From CAVPJC01 sp963705155 (GTDB taxonomy: Bacteria > Chloroflexota > Anaerolineae > Anaerolineales > UBA4823), in contig CAVPJC010000019.1 of NCBI GenBank assembly GCA_963705155.1, positions 1 to 64,000 on the forward strand: a stretch of 64,000 bases of DNA. The letters run 5' to 3'. This document shows positions 47,952-58,453 of this stretch, in pieces. Position 1 is the first letter of the stretch, and each line of letters starts with the position of its first letter. Made by a program: the position numbers and the translations under genes. Under the pieces are notes generated by a model. It worked only from the letters and a program-made list of their open reading frames with translations, was not told where the DNA came from and did no database searches.

Positions 47952-48273
47952 TTAGATGCAGCCGGTGGGCTTACCCAGACCTGCCAGACGGGCAGCCGTT
48001 TTGGCGGGGCCGCCTGGGAAGAGCTGGTATATTTCTTTGGTGTCCACATTGGTGGCTTTGGTGATGCGCCGCAGTGTGGGCGGTTGGCCGGTGTTCGGCG
48101 AACTCTTTGCGGGCAAAGTTGATCACGACCCAATGGCGTTCAGTCAGGCGAATGCCCAGCACTTCGGCCATCGTCTGGCCAATCTCGGGCGTCCAGGCTT
48201 TCGGGTCAACCATAAATCCTTCAGCGTCAAACTCAATCTTTTCCAGAATAAGGGGAAGGGTGACGGCAGGCAT
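47952..48273 (-). CDS. TusE/DsrC-like sulfur relay protein, frameshifted
   Basis: About 107 residues. The N-terminal part is FDAEGFMVDPKAWTPEIGQT and LTERHWVVINFARKEF, the TusE/DsrC core. After a shift near 48090 the C-terminus reads PPTLRRITKATNVDTKEIYQ, LFPGGPAKTAARLAGL and GKPTGCI. The penultimate cysteine that carries sulfur is present. The second DsrC cysteine, ten residues upstream, is missing (KTAARLAG), so it is TusE/RspA-like rather than a true DsrC of dissimilatory sulfite reduction. It lies between DUF1641 and DsrE2 genes. Confidence 0.83.
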
Positions 48274-48301
48274 TTGTTTTCAGCTCCTCAAATAATGATG
48301 G

Positions 48302-49075
48302 TTAGTTCACTTTGGTTAATTGCGTGGCACGGGCAGGCTGCTCGGCCAGCACTTTGACAAGATTCAACAGGCGCGCCAGACCTTTGCGCACCTTGGGGTC
48401 CGAAAGGTCTTTGCACAATCATCCAGATGGTCACATTTTCATCCAGCAGGAGATTCCTGGCGAATAACCTCCAGGCGTCTGGTTGGTTAAATTCATGATC
48501 TCAGGCTGGGTGAGATTGCGGACGGTCTTGAGGATGGTGACGACGTTGTCACCCAGGGCAGTGATATCCTCCTGGATTAAATTCCTTGACGACTTTATCA
48601 ACAATCTGCCAGCCGCCGCGGGCAAAAGCAAAATAGCCCTCACGTTCCAGGCGGTCCAGGGTCAGCACAGCCTGGTTAAAGGCCTGGCTGCCCGACTACC
48701 TGCAGGTCATCGACCAGCTCCACGGCGCCTTCCAATCGGTCCAGCAGGCTCATCAACAGATTTGTATCGCGCAGCAGCCGTTTGAGCAGGAAAGAGCAGA
48801 TCTTTGGATTGGAAATCGGAGCCGATGCCCTCCAGTTCATGGATGCTGAGCTTGATCATGTGGTTGGCGATCGGGACCAGGTCGCTGTTTCAGCTCGTCA
48901 AATTCGGCCTGAGCGGCGCTGGTGCTCGCTTGCTCGGCGAGATAACCCAGCTTAGCCAGCACCTGCCGGTGGCCGCAAAGGTTCTCCAGCGCTTCAGGCT
49001 GCTGGTTCTGCGTTGCAACCAGACGCGGTCAGCGGCATCGATTTTCTGGTGGAACAGGGTCAGATCGTTATCCAT
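48302..49075 (-). CDS. DUF1641 protein, heavily frameshifted
   Basis: About 250 residues. MDNDLTLFHQKIDAADRVWL opens the gene. LVPIANHMIKLSIHELEGIG, LLFLLKRLLRDTNLLMSLLD, then ITALGDNVVTILKTVRNLTQ and PEIMNL give the all-helical DUF1641 pattern. The end reads NLVKVLAEQPARATQLTKVN. At least five frame changes occur between 48400 and 48990. DUF1641 proteins are found next to sulfide:quinone oxidoreductase-like and formate dehydrogenase-associated genes; the biochemical role is not known. It starts 10 bases after the SQR-like gene. Confidence 0.75.
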
Positions 49076-49084
49076 GCTGGCCTC

Positions 49085-50326
49085 CTAAGCCCACTTGCCC
49101 GCCATGCTCATCTGTGATTCGAAGGGCATTTCTTCGCCTTTGAGGAGCATATTCCAGTAGATCCAGCGGAACATCATTTTGCCCCAGTGGTTGGCAGGCG
49201 ATTTTTTGAGCAAGGAGAAGGGCCCCAGCCCGGGCAGAGGGAACATGCCGGGCAGCGGCTCCACGTCGTAATTGAAGTCGATCAGGATACCCTTCTCGAA
49301 GCCCGATTCGATGAAGCAGTTGGCATGCCCATCGAATTTGGGCAGCGGCTCCAGGCCTTCCATATGGCGCAGCATATTTTCAACGAGCACATCCAGCATG
49401 ATAATGCGCCACCGAGCCAGCTTTGGAGGCCGGGCGCGTTGCTGGCATCGCCGATCACCCACACGTTTTCCCATTGTTGGGTTTGCAGGGTATGCTTGTT
49501 AACCGGCACGAAATTCAATTCATCGCCCATGCCGGAGCGCTCGATGACGTCTGCGCCCATGTTTGTGGGCACCGATACCAGCAGATCGTAATTGAGTTCG
49601 CGCTTATCGTAGGAACGGATGACGTGTCTGCCGTTGTCCACTTCCATGATGGCAAAATCGGGTTCCAGATTGATGCCTTTTTCTGCGAGAGCATGTCGCC
49701 CAGGACAGCGGAGGCACGGGGTTTGGTGAAGGCGCCCGGCAGGGGAGTGGCGAAAACGATCTCGACATTATCACGCATACCCCGCTGGTGGAAATACCAG
49801 TCAGCCAGGAAAAGGAACTCGAGAGGCGCCACCGGGCACTTGATCGGCATCTCGGCCACATTGACGCACCATGGCGTCCGCCCTTCCAGAATTTGAGGAA
49901 ACGGGTCAGGGCTGCGGCGCCGTCGGGGGTGTAAAAATCAAAGATATTTTTGCGCCAGCCGCCATCCAGCAGGCCGGAAGTCTCTTCGGGCCGAAGATGC
50001 GCTTCCGGTGGCGATCGCCAGAATATCGTAATGGATCACGCGCTTCTCGCTTTGCCAGGCGCACCCGGTTGTGCTGAGGCTCGATCAATTTCGATATCCG
50101 AGAAGATCATTTCCACCTGCGGGGGCAGGAAATTGCGCTTGGGTTTGACCACATCAGAAGGCGAGTAAATGCCAAAGGGGATAAACAGGAAACCCGGCTG
50201 GTAATAATGGTTTTCATCACGATCGACAACGATGATGCGCCATTCGTTCAGATCCAGGTGCTGCACCATTTTGTTGGCGAGCATGGTGCCGCCCGTGCCG
50301 GCGCCGAGGATGAGCAATGTTTTCAT
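49085..50326 (-). CDS. sqr: Sulfide:quinone oxidoreductase-like FAD protein, frameshifted
   Basis: About 410 residues. The N-terminal FAD motif is LLILGAGTGGTMLANKMVQH. YYQPGFLFIPFGIYSPSDVV follows; the IKCPVAPLEFLFLADWYFHQ segment carries a catalytic-type cysteine, and WENVWVIGDASNAPGLQSWL holds the second FAD-binding aspartate. The C-terminus ends in amphipathic, membrane-associating sequence (LLKKSPANHWGKMMFRWIYW). Frame changes lie near 50050, 49900, 49680 and 49405. SQR oxidises sulfide and reduces quinone. It is the first structural gene of the sulfur operon behind an ArsR-type regulator. Confidence 0.83.
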
Positions 50327-50701
50327 GGGTGATCCTTGCAATGGTAATCGCGAAAAATATGGTTGGAGCGTGATGAACTCACACGCTCTCGCCAGGGCGG
50401 CCCGGCTTTTGAGGTTATCGGCCAGGATGGCGCGCAGCAGGTCGAGGGCCTGGATGGTGCGCGAGTCGGCTGAGTTGTGTACATCATCGACTGACCATCC
50501 CGCTGCGGCAGTAGACTAGGCCGCGCTCGCGCAAGATGTTCGAGGTGGCGCGAAGCTGCCGGCTGGCTCATGCCGATCGCTTCTGCAAGCTCGCTGACGT
50601 TATAGAGCTTTTTCGGAGAGGGCATACAGGATCAGGATGCGCTCGGGGTCGGCCAGGGCTGAGCATAGCTCGGCGTGCACAGGGTGATTTGAGAGGTTCA
50701 T
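50323..50701 (-). CDS. ArsR family transcriptional regulator, frameshifted
   Basis: About 120 residues. It starts MNLSNHPVHAELCSALADPE and RILILYALSE. After a shift near 50612 comes the winged helix KLYNVSELAEAIGMSQPAAS and RHL; after a second shift near 50530 the wing reads RERGLVYCRSGM. Two cysteines, near residue 13 and in the wing, could form a thiol switch as in sulfide/persulfide sensors, but their spacing differs from BigR/SqrR as I recall it. The exact C-terminus is uncertain because of the shifts. It overlaps or abuts the SQR-like start, so it probably controls the operon. Confidence 0.75.
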
Positions 50702-50777
50702 CAGGGTCGCAAAGCGCCAGTGTTGGCACCCAGTTCTTATACTGATACGCTCTAAGCCAGGAAGGCGTGCGGCAAGC

Positions 50778-52495
50778 TCAATCGAGGAACAACGGGGTCA
50801 GCTCAAAACGATCCACGTCCACCAGGCCCAGGTCGGTGAGCTTGAGGCTGGGGATCACCGAAAGCGCCATGAAGCCGAGGGTCATGAAAGGATCGTGCCA
50901 GGGTTGAACCCAGGCTCCGGGTGGCGGCTGCCAGCTCATCGCTCTGGCTGCGCACGGTGGGCAGCGGCTGGTCGCTCATCAGCCCGGCGATGGGCAGGGG
51001 CAGTTGAGCCAGGATGCGCCCATTCGGCTGCCACCACCATGCCGCCCTGCATTTCCACAATCGCCTGCACCGCCAGGTGCATGCTTTCATCGTCAGCCCG
51101 GCAACCACCAGGTTGTGATGGTCGTGGGCCACAGTGGAGGCAATCGCGCCCTTTTTCAGACCCAGCCCGCGGATAAAGCCGCGCCCCACCCGCCCGGTGC
51201 CAAAGTGGCGTTCCACCACCGCCAGCTTCACCAGGTCGCGCGAGGGATCGGCCACGGCCTCAGCCATCCCGAATTAAGGCGTCGCATCCACCAGCGAGCG
51301 GGTGCACAATCTGGTCGGGCACCATGCCAATCACGCGTATGCGCCGCCCCTCGGCAGGGATCCGGAAGCTCAACAAGTCCCGAGCGGATGTTGATGGTGC
51401 CGCGCGCTTTGGTGCGCTTGAGGGGCTGCTCCCAGGCCAGCATGGCGCCATCCCGGGCAGCCAGGTCGTCCGCCGCGGTAAACCATCTCGGGCTGCAGGT
51501 CGTCCAGGTCAGAAAAAACCACCAGGTCGGCGCGCTGCCCCGGGGCCACCGCGCCGCGGTCGGAAAGGCGGAAGTATTCGGCCGGGTTCAGGGTGGCGGC
51601 GCGGATGGCAAGCATGGGCGGTACGCCGCGCCGGATGGCGATCGCGCACGAGGTGATCGATCGAGCCTTCGTCGATCAGGTCGGCGGGGTGGCGGTCGTC
51701 GGTGCACAGGCAGATGCGGGCGCCGTACTCTGGGGTGGAACAGCCCCAGCAGGTTTTCCAGGTTGTGCGCTCTGGTGGCTTCGCGGATAAAGATGGTCAT
51801 GCCCAGGCGCAGTTTCTCCAGGGCCTCATCGAGGCTGGTGCATTCGTGATCCGAGCCGATCCCGGCGGAGACGTACGCGTTCAGGTCATGCCCGTGCAGC
51901 CCGGGCGAGTGCCCTTCGATGACTTTGCCGCTGAAAGTCTGGATTTTCTGGGTCACGCGCCGGTCGCTGGCGATCACGCCCGGGTAATTCATCACCTCGC
52001 CCAGGCCCAGCACCCAGGGGTTCACCAGCAGGGTCGCCAGGTCGTAAAATTCGAGCTGCGACCCGCTGGTTTCCATGTGGCTGGCAGGCACGCAGGATGG
52101 GGCATTGACATACATGCTCAGCGGGCCGTATTTGGCGTCTTGCAGCATAAAGCGCACGCCTTCCAGCCCCAGCACGTTGGCGATCTCGTGCGGGTCGCTG
52201 ATGATGGTGGTGACGCCGTGCGGCAGCACGGCGCGGGCAAATTCGCGCGGCGGCACCATCGAGCTTTCCACATGCACATGCGCATCAATGAAACCCGGGC
52301 AGACGTACCTGCCCTCAAGGTCGATCACTTCGGCGGCGGAGTAGCCCGCCCCCACGGCGGCGATCTTCTCGCCGGCCAGGGCAATATCGGCCGGGTAGAT
52401 CTCGCCGCTGAAGACATTGATCAGCCGGGCGTTTTGAGCAGCAGGTCGGCCGGGCGCTCGCCGTGCGCAACCTGGATAAATTCTTCCAGCTCCAT
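50778..52495 (-). CDS. ade: Adenine deaminase, frameshifted
   Basis: About 572 residues of the amidohydrolase superfamily; converts adenine to hypoxanthine and ammonia in purine salvage. Start ATG 52495 (MELEEFIQVAHGERPADLLL). Metal and substrate motifs are GFIDAHVHVESS, TTIISDPHEIANV, GLGEVMNYPGV and VIEGHSPGLHG. The C-terminal domain ends VDRFELTPLFLD with TGA at 50778. Frame changes lie near 52437, 51740, 51650, 51440, 51280 and 50890. It is transcribed toward the ArsR gene but 77 bases separate them. Confidence 0.88.
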
Positions 52496-52524
52496 AGCAC
52501 CCCTCGTTACAAACTTTATGGGTT

Positions 52525-52600
52525 CGAACTGTCTTTGCGAGCGTTTTTCGCAGCCTGCCCTGAGCTTGCGAAGGGAAGCCACCTCGATTTTTTTACGAGA
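52525..52600. repeat. Degenerate dispersed intergenic repeat
   Basis: CTTTGCGAGCGTTTTTCGC followed by CCCTGAGCTTGCGAAGGG (52558-52575). The latter is one base short of CCCTGAGCTTGTCGAAGGG, a palindromic motif I recall as widely dispersed in bacterial intergenic regions. No gene is present. Confidence 0.45.
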
Positions 52601-52726
52601 TACGCGAAGCACGCATAGCATTTTGGATTTGCATCGCTGCTGGGTTTATTTTAGCACCAACGAGCTAAAACTCAAATCATCACGCTCTCGTAGGGCAATC
52701 GTCAAGCAGGGTTCGGATTGTTGTGG

Positions 52727-52732
52727 CATAAT
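52727..52732 (+). promoter_or_regulatory. CATAAT -10 box of a probable leaderless transcript
   Basis: CATAAT ends 6 bases before the ATG at 52739. No ribosome-binding site lies between. The -35 region is weak. Confidence 0.45.
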
Positions 52733-52738
52733 CAGCCC

Positions 52739-54599
52739 ATGCTCGTAGATTTACCCGAGCTTGCCCCTGATCTGGAATGGATGCTGCAGAGCGGGCAGGT
52801 AAGCTCACAGACATTGATCGAAACGCTGGCCCGCGAACACGGAAAAGGGGTCTATCGCCTGGCTTTTGCCCTGCTGGGCGACGCCCGGCAGGCCGAGGCG
52901 GCCGTCAGAACGGCGTTCATTGGCGCGGCCGTGGAGCGCCACCGCTACCGGGCGGCCTGGGGAGCGCGCCCCTGGGTGTACCGCCTGGCCCTGCAGGCCA
53001 TCCGAGGTGGAGTGCGCCCGGCGCCGGACACCCCACCCCTATCGGTTTTGAATGACCCAATCCAGGAGGTGCTGGCGGCTCTCGACAGGCTGCCGGCTGC
53101 CCGGCGGGCGGCTGTGTACCTGGAGGCCGCCGGCCTGCCGCCGTCTGAACTGGCCTTTATCCTTGGCGTGCGCCCACAGGCTTACCCGGATGTTGCTGCG
53201 GAAGTCAGGCGCAGCCTTGCCAGCCGGCTTCCGGAGGGTCTCGATCCTTATCCGCTGCTAGCCGGGTGGCTGGGTGGGGTTCAACCGCCGGAGCGAGATC
53301 AAGAATGGCTGGGTCAGGCTGCAGCCGAGGCCGCCGCTCGTGAAAGGCGCCGCCCGCTGGCGGTGCTGGGGCGGGAGTTTGCCTTCCTCGGGGCGCTGCT
53401 GGCCCTGCTGGCGGTGGGTTATTTTGGGGCGCAGCGCCTGGGCCTGTTGCCGCCTGCCACCCCTGCCCGGGTAGTCCAGGTGCGCGAGATTCGCGTCACT
53501 GCCACGCCCGCCGTGGTTTCTGCTTCCACCCCGGTCGGAGCGCAGGAGGTGCTGCCTGCCCTGCCGCAAGCCGCCGCCCCCACGGCACTGCCGGACTCCA
53601 GTTACGCCATCCTGACAGGTACGCTCACCATCCACAGCGCCTTTACACAAACGCTGGGTTGGAACCAATCCGGGTCGCTGGGGCTGGCGGGCGTTTTGAA
53701 CTACTGGGGGCTGGAGCGCCCGCCTGAAGAAGTGCTGGCCGACCTGCAGCCCGACCCTGACGACCAGACCGTGCTGGCCTACGAGCTGCTGGCTTATGTG
53801 CAAGATCACACTCCCTACCGCGCCCTGCTGCGCTTTGGCGGGGATGCGGACCTGCTGGCGCGCCTGGTACGGGCCGGTTTCCCGGTGCTGATCGAGCGCT
53901 ACGACCAGCCTCTCGCCAGCTCCGGCTGGGTGGGGCGTTACGAGGTAGTGGTTGGCTACGATGGCAGCGGAGCCGGCCGTCTGGGCCTATGGATGCCCTA
54001 CCAGCCGCACATGCAGCAGAGCCATCACAGCCATTCTCCAGATGAAACCCGGCTGGCAGGCGCTCAATTATGCCTACCTGCTCGTCTACCCTGCGGAGCG
54101 TGAAGAACAACTATTGGGGCTATTGGCGGGTGATGCCGACGAAGGCGCCAACCTGGCGAACGCCGCCCGGCGCGCCTCCAATGAAATCTATGCGGTCAAC
54201 ACCGAGCAAGGGCGCTTTTTCGCCTGGTTCAACTACGGCGTCAGCCTGGCCTACTAGGACGATTACCAGGGCGCGGCGGCAGCCTTTGACGAAGCCTACC
54301 GCATCCACCGGTCGCTTGACAATCCGTTTCCGTTGGGACGGCTGCTGCTCTACCAGACGCGCCCCTACTGGGCTTATTATTACACCGGGCGCTACCAGGA
54401 GCTGGTGCAGCTTGGCCTCACAGGCTCTCGAGGATGCCCAGGGGCGCATGCCCGAAGAAGGCTACTACTGGCGCGGCCTGGGCGTGAATCGCTGGGCGAT
54501 ATCGAGGGCGCCATCCAGGATTTGCGCCAGGCGCTGCTGCTCAACCCGCATTTTGAGGCGGGGCTGTACCAGTTGGAGCGGATGACGAAATCGGGATAA
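52739..54599 (+). CDS. ECF sigma-like/transmembrane/pseudo-C39 peptidase/TPR fusion protein (paralogue 3), frameshifted
   Basis: About 620 residues. The N-terminus shares PELAPDLEWMLQSGQVS with the two paralogues at 13.9-18.8 kb, then a sigma-like domain (YRLAFALLGDARQAEAAVRT; LPPSELAFILGVRPQAYPDV). A transmembrane helix lies at ~215-235 (FAFLGALLALLAVGYFGAQ). A C39-like peptidase domain starts ~295, but the catalytic Cys position is Ser (WNQSGSLGLAGVLNYWG, about residue 311) and the His position is Arg (GWVGRYEVVVGYD, about residue 400). TPR-like helices follow. Frame changes lie near 54000, 54410 and 54470, and an in-frame TAG at 54256 interrupts AYxDDYQGAAAAF. The nonsense codon may be a sequence error or true decay. 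Confidence 0.72.
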
Positions 54600-54630
54600 A
54601 AAAAGCCAGGCTGGCAGCGCCAGCCTGGCT
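54598..54630 (-). terminator. Terminator of the respiratory/two-component operon
   Basis: 12-bp perfect stem AGCCAGGCTGGC / GCCAGCCTGGCT with a 3-base loop (54604-54630). On the minus strand it is followed by a run of seven T. It sits directly after the small membrane protein gene, 22 bases beyond its stop. Confidence 0.88.
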
Positions 54631-54651
54631 CCCCCGAGAGAGTAGATTTTC

Positions 54652-54940
54652 TTATTTGCCGTTGGTTTTGTGCGCCGTTGGCCAATTCTTTCTGGCCCAT
54701 CAGGTAGGTCGCAAACCCGATCGCCACCAGCAGCAGCATCCCCGCCAGCATACCGCTCAATTCCGCTTCCAGAATCAAATCCCTGCCTTTAACCAGCACG
54801 GTCTGTGTTAACAGCGCCAGTCCGGTGGAAATTTGGATCAGGTGATCGCTGATATAAGCAGTCGCCATCAAGGCTGCCGCCGTGAAGGGGATTGCAATCA
54901 AAAGTGTCCAGAATGTCGCCGTGATCTGTACCTTGAACAT
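54652..54940 (-). CDS. Small two-helix membrane protein
   Basis: About 95 residues from ATG 54940 with GGAGG upstream. Two hydrophobic helices (FWTLLIAIPFTAAALMATAY; LSGMLAGMLLLVAIGFATYL) are joined by an amphipathic stretch. The end probably reads HKTNGK after a one-base shift near 54675. It lies 104 bases after the response regulator gene on the same strand and ends before a strong terminator. Family not recognised. Confidence 0.6.
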
Positions 54941-55043
54941 CTCAGCCTCCCTGGATCGCATTGGATCCACTCTCAGGATACAAAAAAAACACCGCCGGGT
55001 CAATAGGCGGTGTCCAGCATCTTCACATAGGGGGTTCGCACTA

Positions 55044-55697
55044 TCAGGGCTCAATCAACCCGTTGCGGATGGCGTACTTCACCAGCTCGCTGCGGTTGTG
55101 CAGGCCCAGCTTGCGCATGATGTTTTCACGGTGGCGCGCCACGGTGTGTTTGCTGATGGTCAACGCCCCGGCAATTTCATCGTTGCTGCCGCCGGCCGCC
55201 AGAAGCTCCAGCACTTCCTGTTCGCGGGCCGTCAGCTCCTCTTCCAGCTCGTTCTTGGTATGCTCCGGGCCGCCTCCCAGGTAATCGCTGACCAGCGATT
55301 TGGCCAGCGATGGATAGATGTAGACCTCTCCCGCCCGGGCCGCCCGGATGGCGGTCACCAGGTCTTCAGGAGCGGCGCGCTTGGGCACGTAGCCCGATGC
55401 CCCGGCTTTGAGCATTTCGAAGAAGTATTCCTGGCCCTCATGGATCGTCAGGGCGACCACGTTGATTTCCGGCATGCTGTGCTTGATCTGGCGGGTGATT
55501 TCAATGCCCGATACATCCGGCAGGGTCAGGTCCATCACCACCACGTCCGGGTGCAGGCGGGTGCACTCCGCCAGGGCTTCGGCCCCGCTGCTGGCCTCGC
55601 CCACAATGAGCATGTCGGCATGCAGCTCCAGCAGCATGCGCAGCCCCGAGCGCACCACGGCATGGTCATCCACCAGCAGCAGGCGGGTTTCCCGCAT
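55044..55697 (-). CDS. NarL/LuxR-family response regulator
   Basis: Intact 217-residue regulator. The receiver domain (1-125) starts RLLLVDDHAVVRSGLRMLLE, with phospho-acceptor Asp in DVVVMDLTLPDVSG and the conserved Lys in GYVPKRA. The LuxR-type helix-turn-helix (150-210) reads LTAREQEVLELLAAGGSNDE and ISKHTVARHRENIMRKLG. It overlaps the end of the histidine kinase gene by 32 bases, so the two form a two-component pair. The targets probably include the respiratory operon it ends. Confidence 0.95.
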   Translation of the reverse strand: MRETRLLLVDDHAVVRSGLRMLLELHADMLIVGEASSGAEALAECTRLHPDVVVMDLTLPDVSGIEITRQIKHSMPEINVVALTIHEGQEYFFEMLKAGASGYVPKRAAPEDLVTAIRAARAGEVYIYPSLAKSLVSDYLGGGPEHTKNELEEELTAREQEVLELLAAGGSNDEIAGALTISKHTVARHRENIMRKLGLHNRSELVKYAIRNGLIEP

Positions 55698-57211
55698 GGC
55701 TCACCTCCTCGAGTTGGAGCGGGGCGCGAATGGACACGCGTGTACCCTTCCCCGGGCTGGATTGGATTTCGCAGGAACCGCCCACCAGGGCGGCGCGTTC
55801 GATCATACCCAGCAAACCCAGGCAGGAGCATTGCTCGCAGGTGTTCATGGTTGCGTTGTAATCAAAACCTTTGCCGTCGTCGTTGATTTCCATCAAAACC
55901 TGGCCATCCAAAATCGCCAGCCGGATCATGGTCTGGCGAGCGTTGCTGTGACGCTCCACATTGGTGAGCGCTTCCTGCACGATGCGGTAGAGCACCAGGC
56001 GCAGCTCTGGAGCCAGCTCGATGCCGGTCATCTGGTTGATCACCTTGACGGTGATGCCCGAACGGGTGTTGACCTCGCGCCCGAGGGTACGGATGGCTGA
56101 ACCCAGGCCCAGGTCGTCCAACTGCGGCGGGTGCAGGCCGCCCACCATCAGGCGCAGCTCATCCAGGCCGGTGGCGGCTATCTTCTGGAGCTGCAGCGCC
56201 TGGTTGATGGCCCGCTGGCGGTCGATCTCGATGGTGTGTGACAGCGCGCTCAGACCCACCCCCAGGGCGGTCAGGGTCTGACCGGTGCCGTCATGCAGAT
56301 CCATGGCAATCCGCTTGCGCTCGGCTTCCTGCACCCTGACGGTGCGCTGGAAGAGCTCGCCGCGCAGTGATTCCAGGTGGTCGCGCTCGGCCTGCTGTGC
56401 ATCCTGGAGCTGCCGGATGCGCTGCCGGTTTTCGGCTTCGAAGGCGCGCAGCGAGCGGATGATAAAGATCGCCGCGGCGGCTGCCATCACAGCCCGGAAG
56501 ACCTGGATGGGGAAACCCCACCCAGTGAATGAAAACCTCAGCATTGACCAGGTTGGAGGGGAAGAGCTGCGTTGGAGCAGAGAAGAGCTGGCCCACCGCC
56601 CCATACAGGCCAAAGGCCACCGCCGCCCCAAGCACATCCTTGCCAAAGCTGTTCAGGCCGGCCTGCATGAAACGCTGGCGTTGTAAAACCAGTCCCCAGG
56701 CGGTCAGCACCGCACCGGGGATGGCCAGGGAGTAGCGTGTGTACACATCGGCCTGCACCAGCGCCATCGGGGTAAGTGGGGCCGAAAACAGCAGCCAGGC
56801 CAACCCCAGGAGATAGATGGCTGCCGCCGCTGCCAGGATGCCCAGTTTCTGGCGGGTGCTCAAACCGGCTGCCACCAGCCAGATGCCGAAAGTCAGGAGC
56901 ATGCAAAACGAAGCCGCCAGCAAGAACACGCGCAGGGTGTTGATCACTCCCGGATCGTACTGCTGCCCCTGCCCGCCCTGCATCATCAGGAACATCTCAA
57001 ACCACTCGTGGCCGCCGTGGATAAAACCAAACCAGCTCAATGGCCGCAAAGCCCGGGCAAAATAATTCTGGGAGGAGTGACCCACCTCAACGGAAATCGC
57101 CAGGCCCATGCTGAAAAAGGCAAGGCCATAAAAGAAAAAAACTACCAGCAGGTTTTGGGTAAAAAATTCTGCCAATGCCGCTCTTACTCCGGCGCTCCTG
57201 ACTCGATCCAT
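55666..57211 (-). CDS. Membrane sensor histidine kinase (HisKA_3/NarX-type), frameshifted
   Basis: About 515 residues. The N-terminal half has seven or eight hydrophobic helices (LLVVFFFYGLAFFSMGLAIS; ILAAAAAIYLLGLAWLLFSA), a membrane sensor. After a shift near 56520 a coiled coil (ENRQRIRQLQDAQQAERDHL) leads to the dimerisation/phosphotransfer box RKRIAMDLHDGTGQTLTALG with the phospho-accepting His. HATPase_c follows (ALTNVERHSNA; INDDGKGFD). An unusual CEQCSC sits just before GLLGMIERA, in the ATP lid. The start overlaps the upstream cytochrome gene by 28 bases, so the sensor is co-translated with the respiratory chain genes. Confidence 0.88.
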
Positions 57212-58453
57212 TCGATCAACCGGCTGATTTCATCGCTGGTGAGCTGCCCCGGGTGTCTGCCCGCCTGTTGGATTTTTACGATCATGCTGTTCTCCGGATC
57301 GCCCGGAACAATGCCTGCCCCGCTTTTGCCGCCTTTTCTGGCCGATGCGAAATCTGAAAGCGAGAGGCCCCCTACCGCCGTGACCCCATGACAGGTGCCG
57401 CAGCGGTTGCGGAACAATTCGAAGTACGTGCCCGACCACGTATTGGCGCCCGCCACGACCGAGCCCGGCTCGGGGGTGCGCGTGGGTAGGGGTGTGGGCC
57501 GCGGGGTGGGGGTGAGCGGCGCAAACACCTGCGCCACTTCGCCGCGCGGGACGGTGCTGATGGCGCTCTCCTCATAGGAGATGAATCCATATATGCCAGC
57601 CAGCAAAAACACCGCCAGCACACCTGCCACCGGCATGTACATCTTCTGGCGGCGCTTCAGCTCTTCGGCGGGCGGCAGGCGTCCGGCCTGGCCTGCCTCA
57701 ATCATCGCCAATTCAGCCGGGTGTTCGTGTTCCATCTCTTCGCGGCTGAGTTTGCCGGTGAACATGCTCTTGTTGAAGTGCTTGAGGTGCACATGGTAGA
57801 AGTGCCACAACACGATGGAAAGGACAGCCAGTACAGCCTCGCCGCCATGGGCAGCTTTGGAAGCCGGAATAAACTCACCCGGGAAAAGCCGGGCTGTGGC
57901 GATGGGGTTCCACATCATAAAACCGGTGATCGCCATCACCAGCGTGCCCCACACCACCGCCAGGTACTCCACCTTTTCGGCGTAATTGTAGCGCCCGTAA
58001 TAGGCGCGATGTTTGCGGACGCCCACGTAGTAGGCCAGGTCCTGAAACAGGTGTTTGAAGTCATCCAGCACAGGCAGCATGCTCAGTGGAGAGCGCAGCA
58101 CCCAGACCCGGTATAGCAGCGCCAGGATGTGGTAAACGCTGACCAGCATCAGCACGATAGCCGACGCGTGGTGGATGGTGCGGGTCATTTCAATGCCGCC
58201 AAAGGCAGACACCATGCCCTGGCTCAGCGGCGACTCTGGGTATTTTTGCGGCAGCCCGGTGATGCCCAGAATGGTGAACGAGATCAGCATGACAATGTGT
58301 TCGATGCGCTGTGAAAGCGAGAAGCGCTCGACAGTATTTTAATTTGGGGGCAGGCTCAACAGAGGTTGGTTCCATCGGAATTGGCTCCACAGGAGTTTGT
58401 TCCATAGGAGCTGGCTCGGGTGGAGAGCTGGCGGCCGGGTCTGGATCGCTCAT
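57184..58453 (-). CDS. Cytochrome b561-like protein fused to a C-terminal monohaem cytochrome c, frameshifted
   Basis: About 420 residues. The N-terminal ~40 residues are Glu/Pro/Met repeats (PMEQTPVEPIPMEP). A shift near 58340 leads into four membrane helices of the formate-dehydrogenase-gamma/b561 type, with haem-ligand histidines (TRTIHHASAIVLMLVSVYHI; IVLWHFYHVHLKHFNKSMF). A fifth helix (AGVLAVFLLAGIYGFISYEE) and a Thr/Pro linker precede a cytochrome c domain with one CGTCH site. The enzyme would link quinone oxidation or reduction to an exterior haem. The start overlaps the nonahaem gene stop (ATGA), and its end overlaps the kinase start. Confidence 0.86.

Noticed and set aside
47952..48273. 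True DsrC of dissimilatory sulfite reduction
   Set aside because: Only the penultimate cysteine is present; the second conserved cysteine is replaced, and no dsrAB genes are seen.
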